From Anarhynchus alexandrinus (Eukaryota > Chordata > Aves > Charadriiformes > Charadriidae): a stretch of 64,000 nt of DNA. The notes beneath the pieces are model-generated. The model was not told where the DNA came from. It ran no database searches and saw only the letters and a list, made by a program, of their open reading frames with translations. Shown here piece by piece: positions 43,442 through 55,600 of this stretch. The stretch lies in contig VUYV01000015.1 of assembly GCA_008711295.1 (NCBI GenBank), positions 4,999,157-5,063,156 of the forward strand, written 5' to 3'. Both the position numbers and the translations under genes were made by a program. The first letter of the stretch is position 1. Every line of letters starts with the position of its first letter.

Positions 43442-44995
43442 ACATGAAAACTTCTTTCAAATAGACAGCTCTTATGCTACGTGTGATAACTCTTGTATTT
43501 TGAACATCTCTTCTTTTCCAAAACATCCCAGTCCACAATGCCATGACAAAGTGAAGTCTGGTCTGTGTGGGAGGGACAGGTCAATCCCTGACTGCAGATG
43601 CTCTCAGTGCTAGGCTATAGCTGGGAAAAAGGGTGCATTTCTGTATGTCAATGCTCCACAAAGCCACCATAACCAGTGTGGGGGATCCCGGAGTGAGAGA
43701 TTGTATGGGACATTCACTGGTAGTGAAGGAGATGGGAGACATGAGGGACATGATGCGGGATCCAGCTAAGTGACTCAGGTGCTCAGTCCTGAATCATGAC
43801 TGTGGCACTGGAAAAGGACAATTATAGATACCTCTTTAAACTCTGGGAAATAATATGCTGAAACCTGGAATCAGTCCTCATTACCACCTAGTGTCTTGCT
43901 GTAAAGGTATTGCAGCTGAAGATGAGACAATACAGTGAATGAACAGTGGGCACTTAGGTAACAGTGAAATAATTGTGATCAGTGCGATAAATACTGCTGA
44001 AATCACTCCTCCTTTCCCACCCCCTTTCAAAGATAAAGACCTCATGATAAGAAGGAAGCTAGGAAAACTAAATTTATTTTGCTGGCTAGAAGTACCTGTA
44101 ATTTATTCCTGAAAAGTACAGAGATCATGCTGATATTATAGCACAGAGCAAGGAAGGGAGAAACCCTGCTAAGATCCCTGCACATTTCCTACATCCTCCC
44201 ACGGTTTTCCTGCAGGGCTGAAATCACAGCCTTAGTGTACAAGGTGTACAGGAGCAGTTTGAACAATGACTTTGGTTGATCCAGATTCCCACTTCCCATA
44301 GGAAAGTCAAGGGCTTTTCTCTTTCGAGTATTTTTATTTATTTCACTCTTTCTTTTTTCTTATTAATACTTCTGGTTTACACAGGGCAATAACCCTAATG
44401 CCTTCTCTCTTAGCATCCTGCACACCCTTCCTGCCCTCAACTATCTTCTGAGAAGATCTTCCTGGCCAGATCCATGAATCAATCAGTCAGAGAGAAGATG
44501 TGAGTGGGAAGAGGGGTGGATTTTGTTCCAAGAGCTCCTGCTGTTAATAGAATGTGGACAAAACACTTGTTCATGGTCAGTAACCCACTTACACTGAATA
44601 ATGCAGTTTTCTGTAGAACCTTCGGCCCTAATTCTGATGGATAGCTCTCCGTACCTGGAGCAATGCATCTAACTTGGTGTGGTCCTTCCCAGGAAAAATA
44701 GTGCAGGGCTGAGCTTCTAACACAGGTAGAATGCTTACAGTGTCTGGCCTTACCTGTTTGGGGCTAGCTTAAATACTTCTCTGCTGCATTCTTAGTATAG
44801 GTTAATGGGGAAGGGGTTCTCTTGGTGTTTTGTTTTGTTTTTCTTTAAAAATAAGCTTGATATGTGGATTAAATTCTTCAAAAGAGACAAAATTGCATCT
44901 TTAAATGCGTTTTTTCAGACCTTTAATTCTGGTCCAAGCATCCTTGCTGTGCCCAGTGGGCAACAGACTTTCTGGGTAGGGGACAATGGGAGAAA
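43442..44995. other. Unannotated non-coding stretch
   Basis: Between two minus-strand CR1 copies. No gene or other repeat was recognised. Confidence 0.55.
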
Positions 44996-45439
44996 ATCAT
45001 AGAATGGTTTGGGTTGGAAGGGACCTTTAAAGGCCATCTAGTTCAACCCCCCTGCAATGAGCAGAGACATCTTCAACTTGACCAGGTTGCTCGGAGCCCT
45101 GTCCAACCTGACCTTGAATGTTTCCAGGGATGGGGCACCTACCACCTCTCTGGGCAACCTGTGCCAGTGTGTCACTACCTTCAGCATCAAAAATGTCTTC
45201 CTTATATCTAGCCTAAATCTTCCCTCTTTTAGTTTAAAGTCATCACTCCTTTTCCTATCACAACAGGGCCTGCTAAAAAGTTTGTCCCCATCTTTCCTTT
45301 ATGCCCCCTTTAAATACTGAAAGGCTGCAATAAGGTCTCCCTGGAGCCTTCTCTTCTCCAGGCTGAACAACCCCAACACTCTCAGCCTGTCCTCATAGCA
45401 GAGGTGCTCCAGCCCTCGGATCATTTTTGTGGCCCTCAG
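44996..45439 (-). mobile_element. 5'-truncated CR1 LINE
   Basis: Minus-strand CR1 of about 444 bp. The plus strand reads ATCATAGAATGGTTTGGGTT, GGAAGGGACC, GGCCATCTAGTTCAACCCCC, and runs to CTCCAGCCCTCGGATCATTT. It is more diverged than the 43.0-kb copy, with ORF2 interrupted on the minus strand. It lies about 150 bp upstream of a CpG island. Confidence 0.96.
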
Positions 45440-45589
45440 GTTGCTCCCTACGGCATACGCACAAACCCTGACTTTCTATTTGCTAAAAAAGCCTTTCACC
45501 AAACAGAGAAGAAGTGGGAGCCTCACCTCTAAGGGAGGCTGCAGGAATCGTGAGTAAAATATGGTATTTGGCAACCAAAATAGAGAGAT

Positions 45590-45912
45590 CACTGAGCTGC
45601 CCGTCAATGAGAGCGAGAGCGGGAATCGCTGTCCCCGCCGGGATGCACCGTCCCGGAGAGGTGAGGGGTGGCTTTGGGCGACGCCGATCCCTCCTTCCAG
45701 CCCAGCGGCCTGCTGCAAGGTAGTTTGGGGAGGAAAGTTATCAGAGGAGCTGCGATTTGTCCTGCAAGCACGCGCATCAGCTTGGAAATTTCCACTCGCA
45801 GACGCGTGGGGCCAGCAGGTGGCACTGCGAAGTAGCCCAAGGCGAGAGCGCGGCGCGCCGCAGGCAGCCCGGCCGCGTCAGCTGCCCGCTCTCGCCGGGC
45901 TGAAGCTGCTCA
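45590..45912. promoter_or_regulatory. Isolated CpG island, candidate promoter or insulator
   Basis: About 30 CpG dinucleotides in about 320 bp, counted by eye, while the surrounding tens of kilobases have few. Strings such as GAGCGCGGCGCGCCGCAGG are present. A good splice-donor match (GAG|GTGAGG, junction 45660/45661, plus strand) lies inside it, and a CTCF-like motif is at 45812-45825. In vertebrates such islands often mark transcription start sites, so this may be the first exon of an unseen transcript. The 136-codon frame across it (45561-45971) is a consequence of GC content and runs into an N. Confidence 0.7.
45812..45829 (+). promoter_or_regulatory. CTCF-like binding motif
   Basis: CCAGCAGGTGGCACTGC closely matches the core vertebrate CTCF consensus (CCASYAGRKGGCRS). 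It sits inside the CpG island. Binding cannot be shown from sequence alone. Confidence 0.6.
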
Positions 45913-45945
45913 CAAACCTCAGACTTTTTTATTATTGTTCTATAC

Positions 45946-45946
45946 N
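45946..45946. other. Single-N assembly join
   Basis: One N, 34 bp past the CpG-rich segment; probably a contig junction. Sequence may be missing here. Confidence 0.9.
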
Positions 45947-46065
45947 AAAATTGGGTTATTCCCCTCTTTGAGACAATGGTTGTGCAGTGATAGGAAGATT
46001 TCTCCAACCCCTCCAAACTGCCTTCGGGTCTGGTGTTGTTAAAGGTTAACCCTGAGAAAGCTGCC

Positions 46066-46260
<195 letters not shown>

Positions 46261-49200
46261 GAAGGATGCCGAAGTATACCAGCTCTCTCCACTTACTCCA
46301 GTCCAGCACAAAAAGTTGCTTCTGTCATATGAATCGAGTTTTTCCCCCCCATCAGAGCTGGAACATTCCCCGTGCTTCTGGCTGCTTTGAGGATGAGATA
46401 CCTCAGTTTTACCCTCTGCTTTGGGCACTGAGAGCCACAGGTGTTTTTACAAGACAAGCCGTAGCCCTAGCACTGCCACCGGCTTTTTGTGTGACTTCAT
46501 ACCATTCATTTTCCTGTTTTCCCCTGGGAAAAGTTTCTCTGTTTCATCTGGTCAAAGGCAGTCTCATATGTGCCACACAGCGTAGCACCATGGAGATCTG
46601 ATCTTACCTTACCTGGAGATATCGCCATTTTAGTAGTAATTACTCTCCAGGTTAATCACCAACTTTCTAAATATAAAGCATGTATTTACTCTGAGATGTG
46701 GAACGGGGAAATGAGAATGCAAATAATCTACTTTTCACTTAGAAACCATGTAACATGCTTTATTTATTTTTTTTTTTACATTACCGTGTACACAAAGAAA
46801 TTCATCATCTTGCTAAATGGGCTTTAAAAGAGCACCCTTGCAGCATGTCTCTAGGAGAAACAAGCCCTACCATCAAGTAATGAGATTTGCATTTGCAGAG
46901 TTGGTCAGAGGTGCCACTCACCGGCACAGCACGCTGTCGGCAAGAGCAGCTCCTGTCTGGAGCGATGCTTTGTGAATGCAGAGGAGGTTTCAGCTCCATT
47001 CCCATGTGGAGCCAGAAGCTTCAAACCCACGGCCGATCTGAGGTCCATGCGGGATCCTCACATTGCCTTGACACTGCTACATTGCAGCATTTTGATGGGC
47101 TTCAAAGCCATCTAGGCTGTTTTGGTCCCACAAATGCAATAGATCACCATGACCTGAGGCTCCCAGACCCTGTGTACAATGGTACGACTTCGTCCCCTGA
47201 TAGATACTGAAAGCCCCGGACTCTCATTTGTGATAAATATATTGCATATGGGAGAAGGGAGGGATGAGCCTTAGATCGCCAAGGTTGCTCATGTGGTGTT
47301 TATGAGCAACAGAGGAAACATAACAGAACAGGGGTTTATAGAGAAAGAATAGCAGGTGTCTTTGCGCTGTGGAAGTTCACTACCCCCAGCACTAGTCATG
47401 CCCTGTATTCCGCTATGTTTATTGGACTGATTCATGGATGTATTATCCTAGTTTTATGCATTTGTTAACTCAATAAAGAAGTCAGCCCTGGGGTGAATGG
47501 GAAAAGTTGAACTGGCGACATCTCTCAGGGAGCGGGAAATCAGTGCGATGAACCACCGGCTCCTTGGCTTGGTGGAAGACCTTGAGGGTGGTGGAAAAAA
47601 AAGCCTGTTTGCATAAGGAAATAAACTCTCAGGTTGCATTAATACAGTCCTCTGATATTTTGTGGCATTTCTGCAAGTCTTGCTCAGGTTAACATGTTTA
47701 AACACACGCATTTTCAAGGTTAGTTTGACATTAGCATGTTTACTGCTAACGGCATGCGATAGTCTAAAGCACTTGTTCAGCTCAACCCCTTCGGTGTCCC
47801 GATGTGTTGCACAGTTCACTCATATAATCTCCCGGCAGTCTGAGCTACGGAGCGTGTTATTGCCAATAGAGCAATATTTGCACCTTCCCTGGGGAACCTG
47901 AAATCCTCAGACCGCCAAGAGCCAACGTGTGGGGCCTGAATGTTACAACACTTCAATCAAGGTCATTTCAACAACTTGAGCAGAGTTATGGAAAGGTTTT
48001 CATCTTCTCGGCACCTGCCACAGTTCCTAATCTGTCAGATCAGTTTACTTCATCCATGGTTTTCTGTAATGTTATTAGGATTAAAAAGGTTTATAAGGGT
48101 TAAAACAAGTGTCTCCATGCCTTTCAGATACTGGCTGGTTTAAATGCCTCCTGGAAAGAGAAGGCAATTTTGTGGGAATCCTGTCTTGTAGCTCTATTGA
48201 TAACCTCATTGGAATCTTATAGGGATCTTTTATTCTGGTGTTTAATATGCATAGTCTCGCAGTTTCTGCCTGGTATGATTTCACAGTTGGGGAAACTGAG
48301 CCATAATCATATTAAAGGCTTTTTTTTCAAAGGAAAGGAATGAGTTAATAATAATAGTAGGAACAGAACAGACAATAAAACCCTTGTCTCTTTGTTTCCT
48401 GCTGTACCCAATTAGCAATTTCCTCTTACAGTACGAGTGGCTGTAATTAGGGAAATGGGTGGCTTTGCACAAACAAGTTATTTCCATTCAGTATTGAAAA
48501 TACTGCCTAGCAGAGGTTCAGTATCTATATAGCTTCTCAGCACTGTCTGAATATGGGTAGGAAAATAATAATTTAGGTACACATCTATACATATGCATAC
48601 ACTTACCAGCACTCTGTTTTAATGGAACATTAAGCTAATGCCACGTTAAGTTACAATGCACTTCTTGTGGAAGCAAAAGCAGCATCTATATAAATATCAG
48701 ATAGATGTATTATGAGCTGCACAATTGCAATAAATAGCAGATGGCTATGCAGTAATGGGACACTAAAAAATATTTATCGCGTTTTCCGAGAGTACCGCCG
48801 CTGTTTGTCGTCAGGGTGGATGGCTAGGTTTGATGCGTGGCCTTTGGTACAGTGCCTTTCCAAATGTGTGATGACATCGCAAATCATGCAGGGATTTGAG
48901 TGAGAATGACCTGGTCTTGATGCAATCACCCATGCTCCCCAAACTAATACTACTCTGGGCTAGAACACATGTGTGCAGGGCCTACAGTATGGCTTGTTGT
49001 GTACGCTCAACAGGAGTGTGGATGAATTGCTGAGTAATATCCCTCAAACTCTTTGAGTTTCTATTGCTTCTCCATCCTGTCAGGCCAAATTTTCAAAAAG
49101 GGTCTCCTTCTGGAGGAGGAGTTTCCACTTGTAAAATCGGCGCTGTCGGATCTGGCAGCTCTTCCCTCTGTGTCTACACCTGTCTGAGCTTATAGACCTG

Positions 49201-50364
49201 TCTGCCCGTGAGAGGTCTGATTTATAATTCAAATTCAGACTGATAAAGGAAAAGAGAGGCTCAAATTGCACCCACATAGCAAAGTTTTTGTTAGCATGAG
49301 TTTGAAACTTCAGGGCATCTTTCTTATTTTCCTGTTTTCTCTCTTGAACTACAATGACTCATCTGTTTCTCTTTTTCTCCGTCTGCATTAACCCTTTTTT
49401 CATTCTTTAGCTCTTTTTTTTTGTCCTCACCTGCTGTCTGTCTCTCTCCTTCCCATTTCTTTTTCATCTCATGACCTACTTGACTTCCTTGTTCACCTTA
49501 GCATCCGCATACATGTTATCAGCAGGGCTTACGGACTGCTGACTGTTTGGTGACCTGTGTCATTTTAGTGCTCCAGTTTTTCTGTACCGGATATCCAGGT
49601 GCGCATGCACCCTGCTGGAAAATGTGTGGGTTTGCTCTGTGCTCTTCCAGAGACGAAGTATGATAGTGTCAGCCTCAGCCTAGGAAGACTGAGGCTTTTT
49701 AGACTCATGAAACAGTTTTAGTCCCCATTTTAGCTTGTTATGCATGAGACAAGTTGGTGGCCCTTACACGAGGCAAAGTTTTTCTGAAGCTTTGCTGAAT
49801 CTGCCTATTTATAACTGAATATAAGTACTGAATACAAGAATGTGTTTCTAAGGACAGACAGGGATATACATCAGATATACTTATCCATTAATCTATATTA
49901 TTTGTATTTTGGGTAGTAAAGTACACTTGAGAAAAAATAAGTAAGATTGGTTCAGGCCATGTTTGTAGCTGCCTATTCTAAAGCAAATACCTCCCTATGA
50001 CTTCCTCACTTCTCAGCCCACGTCAGTCTCCTAGTCTCACCTTCTCCATGGCTGTTAATAAAACCAAATTCCCAAGCATATCCATAGGGAAAGGAACCTG
50101 CTCTGAAGTTGTTGCTAAAGATGATCTCTCAGTGATGAGATTTCAGTCTTACGAAACAAATCTCAGCTCAGCACTACATGAAGTCAGAAATCCAAAGTGA
50201 CCTTAGTAGAAAGACTTTGTGATCTTTTATAGAAAGTTCTGGCAACTAGCTGCCCTGGTTCACATTTCACCGGTGGTGTTTATCTATTCTGGGTGGCTCT
50301 GGTAACACGTGATGTGTCAAAATCCAAATCTTATCGTATAAATAGAGAAAGGAGACAAAACCGT
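46261..50364. other. Unannotated stretch with conserved-element-like sequence
   Basis: About 4.1 kb with no recognised gene. The part at 47600-48480 is repeat-free, with CCAATTAGC, GTAATTAG and TTTGTTT-like words, and has the look of a cluster of conserved non-coding elements. A short stem (AGCCTCAG/CTGAGGCT) is at about 49673-49698. Frames of up to 121 codons carry no motif. Confidence 0.45.
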
Positions 50365-50560
50365 CCCATGGGAAGACCAGGAGAAACCTATTACTGTTCC
50401 AGCCACTCACCTTTTGTGTGATCCTGGGCAACTTTCTTTTCCCATCCACAGTAGTGTTACCATCTGTAAGGCTTACAAAGACATTTTTCCATCACAAAAA
50501 GTTATTTGAGACTTGTGCATGAAAGTATGTGTGTTAAGAGTTTTTTGGACACTGGGGGAA
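50365..50560 (-). mobile_element. MIR (CORE-SINE) fragment
   Basis: The plus strand shows GGGAAGACCAGGAGAAACCT, GTTCCAGCCACTCACC, TTTTGTGTGATCCTGGGCAA, CTTTCTTTTCCC and TTACCATCTGTAAGG, then CATGAAAGTATGTGTG. These are the MIR blocks in reverse-complement order (GGAGACCTGGGTTC, CAGCTCTGCCACTCACC, TGTGTGACCCTGGGCAAGTCAC, CCATCTGTAAAATG). Divergence is high. Confidence 0.65.
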
Positions 50561-52082
50561 CACAGAAAACCCTGCATGGAGAAGTGTTAGCTTCTTGAAG
50601 AAGGCGTAAATTATGTGCATGGGGAGGGAAGGGTTAAAGCCTGCTGCTTCCTTTTAGCATGATGGCAGGCACCCCAACCTCATTGCGTGTGAGGAGCAGC
50701 CATAGAGCGCAGAGTGCTTCAGCAATTAGTTACTGCTCACATTTCCCTTGTTTCATAAATCACAGTCTTATAAGGCTGTTTTCTTCACAGAAAAACAGAA
50801 GAATGTGGTTAAGATGTTTTTATTTGAAGGGGGGGAAGGGAAAAAAAAAAAAAGAAAGAGAGAATAAGTGTGCTTAGAGCACTCTCCTTTTCTTTTTTTT
50901 CTGATGTAGACCAAAAAAGGAAGCAAGTTATCCTCAATACACAGAAGTTGAATAATTACCTCTGTTCCTTAAGGCAGTGTTATCATATTCGATGTATTTT
51001 TTCATTAAGGATATCAGACAGAGATCAATGAACGTGGAAGAGTTCTCCCTTCCCCATAGCAGTGAGTGCTAATGGTGCTGAATTGCTGTGATACCGCACA
51101 CCTCTCAGAAAGAAACAAATGCTGTGCACTCCATTAGAAACCTAAGAGTCTGCTACAACCAGAAGAAAGCCCCATTTTGAGCCTTGATGAATAGAAAGTT
51201 ATGCAGCTACAAATCCACCATTAGTGCAGGAAAGGATCTTTTTTCTTTTCTGATCCCCCAGCTAATGCCATTCAGGCAGGAGATGGGAGGACTGCACACT
51301 GGCAATGTCTTCTCTTGAAGGTTATTTAAAATACAAACATCCACATGCACACAGTCTCACTACAATTATAACTGTAAATGTTGAAAAATGAAAGTTTTGC
51401 ACATATAAGAGTCAGCAGACTCAGCAGAGAGAAGCGTGATTTTGTGACTGTCATTTTTCACCGAGTGTCACCATCACTCATGCTGGTTGTACCTACCAAA
51501 TGATTGTGATGTAAACATGGAGTCATTCCACTGACGCCTCTTTCTGACACTTTTTAAATGCCTGAAAAAGTCTGGAGCTTCTGTAAGCCAACATGGAACA
51601 AAGTACTATAGTTCAGGGCCAAAAGGAAAAGGATAGCTTTTGTTTGATTATTCATGTCTTCTTTCCCATTTCACCAATAATGCATCAGAACTAATTTTTG
51701 CTAGTAAAATTTTATTTTTACAGAAAAAAAAAATCAAATTTACTTCATCAGGTATTAGTAATAGAATTAATTCTGGAAGTAAAGACTGTGCCACCAAGAT
51801 AGTTACGTTTGCATTATTCACTTCAGCCAATATAGAAAAAGTGGGTATTTCTGCAGTATAGTTCATCTCAGCTTTGTGTCTACATCTATTCATAAGAAAC
51901 TCAACCAGTAAGGTTTAACAAAAAGAGTCTCCCTGAAAGAGCCCAAACTCGTGTGTGTGTGTGTGTGATCTCACTGACCAACAGAAAAATGACCTTCTGC
52001 GGTTCGAAACATTAATTCAAGCTTCATAAAGACAACATAGATGTTGGTTTTAATTTTTTTTACATTGTTACATTGTTTGTAT
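50561..52082. other. Unannotated non-coding stretch
   Basis: No gene was seen. It includes a short (GT)n at about 51950-51967 and an A-run near 50842. Frames of up to 81 codons are uninformative. Confidence 0.5.
51950..51967. repeat. (GT)n microsatellite
   Basis: Nine GT units, uninterrupted. Confidence 0.9.
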
Positions 52083-52667
52083 CAGGAATAGTGTGGTGAA
52101 TGGGACTAGGGAAGTGATCATCCCCCTGTACTTGGCACTGGTGAGGCCCCACCTTGAGTGCTGTGTTCAGTTTTGGGCCCCTCACTACAAGAAAGACATT
52201 GAGGTGTTGGAGCGTGTCCAGAGAAGGGCAATGGAGCTGGTGAGGGGTCTGGAGAACAGGTTACATAAGGAGCAGCTGAGGGAACTGGGGTTGTTTAGCC
52301 TGGAGAAAAGGAGGCTGAGGGGAGACCTTATCGCTCTCTACAGCTCCCTGAAAGGAGGGTGCAGAGAAGTCGGGGTTGTTCTCTTTTCCCAAGTAACAGG
52401 CGATAGGACAAGAGAAAATGGCCTCAAATTGTGCCAGGGGAGGTTTAAATTGGATATTAGGAAAAATATTTTCACAGAAAGGGTTGTCAGGCATTGGAAC
52501 AGACTGCCCAGGGAAGTGGTGGAGTCACCATTCCTGGAAGTATTTAGAAGAAGTGTAGATGGGGTGCTGAGGGACACGGTTTAGTGGTGGACTTGGCAGT
52601 GTTTGGTTAATGGTTGGACATGGTGATCTTAAAGGTCTTTTCCAACCTAAACAATTCTATGGTTCTA
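52083..52667 (+). mobile_element. 5'-truncated CR1 LINE with the longest open ORF2 C-terminus
   Basis: Plus-strand CR1 of about 585 bp. A continuous 163-codon frame (52093-52584) covers the region after the reverse-transcriptase catalytic core: [60 protein letters not shown], and [20 protein letters not shown]. The 3' UTR (GGTGATCTTAAAGGTC) and a short ATTCTATGG tail follow. It belongs to a different subfamily from the 43.0-kb copy, with GGACTTGGCAGTGTTTGG before the tail. Confidence 0.97.
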
Positions 52668-55600
52668 ATTCATCTACATCATTAAACGTGGTGAATGATA
52701 CATCTGCTATGAAAGGTCCCAAGAATGGAAACATGAAAAAAATTGTGTGTCTTTTCAATAGCATTGCTCACAGGGCTTAGGTTAATGACTAGATTAAGGT
52801 GTCATGGATCCACTAACTTCAATAGAGCAATTATACTTTCTATAAACAGGGGATGTCCTGGGGTTTATTAAATAAATATCATATCAAAAAGACTGTGAGG
52901 AAAAACTTTATCATTTGACATAAAATATTCCCAGGAGACTCTCACTGAAATACTAGAATAATTCAGGGAAAGAAGGACTGATTACACAAACGTAGTTTTC
53001 CCTTGATATGTAAACTGTCTCTTTGCAGCATCTTGGCACTTGTAACCATTCCTGAAGTATGAAGTAGTCTTGGGATTATTCAGCCGTCATGTTTAAATAA
53101 CTGGGTTATGTAGTTTACTGTTATCTTTTGTAGTTAGATTGAGAACAAATGCTGCCATTTCCTGGTTTGTCAAATTTAACTTTGCTTTTGCTTTGGCTGA
53201 GAGGTCCCTTGTGAAAACACCATGTAGTTTATTTGTGCTTCATTTGTAAAGCAGATAGGTTTGGATAAATAGACACGAGTTAAAAGTAAACTGATGCGTA
53301 AACCAGCGTACATATTTTGCCCTACTTAAATTACATTTAACCTCTATCTGCAAGACTTCAGTGGCCTGCAGACAATCTATTGGCACTCTGCAGCTGTTTT
53401 ATGACCTGAATAAACCTATATATTTATGAATATTTATTCTAGCTGGACTACATCTGTGCATCCAGGTTTTCTCTGTCACAACAGACCGTGCATATTCTGC
53501 CTTTGTCTTTTCTACCATTGTCATTTTCTTCCCATATAAAAAACACCTGGTTCTGTACTAACGGAAAGGCTCAAGCTGATCCCTGCTATAGTTATCTTTT
53601 ATTGGCTTTCCCTGGACAGATCTGGTCCTCTTGGTTCTGTTGTGTAAGTACATTTGATATCTTACATAGCAAATAACATTACAAACATTACACATGCTAA
53701 TTAAAAGCAATTCGGTTTGATGTGGCCAGGAATATGAAACCAAAGGAAATAAAACAAGGCTTTAAAGCCCTCCAAAAAAGCGTGCTGAACGGTGAAAGGA
53801 AGTTAAACATTTTAGCACTATTGAAGGCACTCTATTAAATGGAAAGATTTGGGCTTTTGAAACAATGGCCAATATGTATGTGAATTAAACATCTGGAGAG
53901 AATATAAAAAAAGAAACTCATTTAGAGGGAAATGAGTCCCCTATAGAAAGTGTGCTAGTCATAAGGACAAAATGTAGTCTGTAACTCATGCTGAGGAGGG
54001 GATACATTAATGCATTAATTTTAAGAGTCTCAATCTCAGTTTTATTTATATTTAAGCTTTTAATCCTCAAATAATTAGTCATTACTAGTATTTAACGACT
54101 GGTTTGCTAATTGGGTATCCCTAGATGGAACTAAAAGCAGTTAAACCCTAACAAACTGATCATTAACTACACTAATGATCAAATTCTCTGGGATTATTAC
54201 TATTATAAAGCATAATTAACAGTTTATAACAGCTATATTTTATTTTGTATTTTGTTTCCTCTAAAGAAAACATCCTGGAGTACTGCTGTGAGGCTGTGTT
54301 AAAATTCTCACTATTAGAAATGTTCTGGTGAAAGCACCCATTTCCTCCAGTTACAGGGGGGAATATTTAAATGTTTTCCTAAAATAACTGTTATAGTAGG
54401 TGTTTTGTTGTCAGATGATGGCTGAAGAAGGCATCAGCAATGTATTCTAGTGGTTGGGGAAAAAATAAAAAACAAACAAAAAACAACTCAGAAGATGGGG
54501 AGTGAATGAAAGTCTAACCCAGATTCTGTAAATTCACAGTTAACCTTTCAAATGGGTGAGTCAAGTCCCAAACTCCTTTCATTTTTGTCCCATTTCCTAC
54601 CCTGAATAACTCCTCTTGCAGTTTGACAGGGAGCATTGAACCTACCGCTTTCAGTGCCAAACCATCAGACCTCGGGAATGGAGCTGACTTGTGTCTTTTG
54701 CCAGCAGTTGCAGTGAACTTTTCTTTTACAGGGATGGGATAAGTGAGGATAATTAGCTCAATTAGCTCACCCAGCCAGCTAGATAACTCATTTTTAGTTT
54801 TGAATCAAGATGGGTGCGTTTTCTCTCAAGAAATCCTTAATCAGAGTGTGCATTATCAGAAACGTATGGGTAAATATTGCATTCGGTACAGAAAATCAAA
54901 GTAGACACCTAAATTTGACCAGATGAGCAGCTGTCTGTATTTAATTTTGTACATCAACTTGATCTCCATTGATGATAATGGCAGTTTTGATACTTAACTC
55001 ATACACTGACAACTCTTTGTAGATAGGTGTCTACTTCTTTTAGATGCATGTATTTGAGGAATTAATCTCTCTATGGGTGAGTGATCTGCAGACCTTCCAG
55101 GACGGACTAGTTGATCGATAACATCTCACCCTTTCTTATTCATGTACATGGTCATATTCACAACTCAACACCATGTGTACTGTTTTTCAGTCTGTCTTCC
55201 TGATGTTACTTGAATCAGGCTATTCATATTTAAATGTCTCATGTTTTTGCAATTATTACTCATTAAATTAATCTAAAATGCTTTGACCCAAGCAGAGACA
55301 CTAAGGATATATCAGTTCCTTAACATATTTGCTTTCACGTTTTCTCTGGCAAAAAACAATTGCTGACAGAATGCCAGAGTCTTTTTGTGCTTCTCTTCTC
55401 TTTTCATGTCCCAGGTGGAGACTTCCCAGACTTTGTGATCATAGACTGGACCTGAAAGCAAAATTTGGTTGTTTTTATTTTTGCCTTTATTTAGCTCCCG
55501 ATTTTATTTCTTCATTCAAGAGGAATTTTATCGGCTTTTCACTTCTGAGGTGTAACCTACATTAATCAGCACACATTCTATTCCTCTGCGTTGTCTAAGG

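Noticed and set aside
45561..45971. 136-codon frame over the CpG island
   Set aside because: GC-rich DNA has few stop codons; the frame crosses an N and has no domain. The island itself is kept as a regulatory candidate.
47454..47819. 121-codon minus-strand frame
   Set aside because: No recognisable motif; it overlaps sequence that looks like conserved non-coding DNA.
48288..48320. GGGGAAACTGAGCCATAATC resembling a MIR segment
   Set aside because: Only one short block matches; the rest of MIR is not visible on either side.
49673..49698. Stem AGCCTCAG/CTGAGGCT followed by T-run, like a bacterial terminator
   Set aside because: The window is vertebrate nuclear DNA; intrinsic terminators of that type are not expected, and the stem is short.
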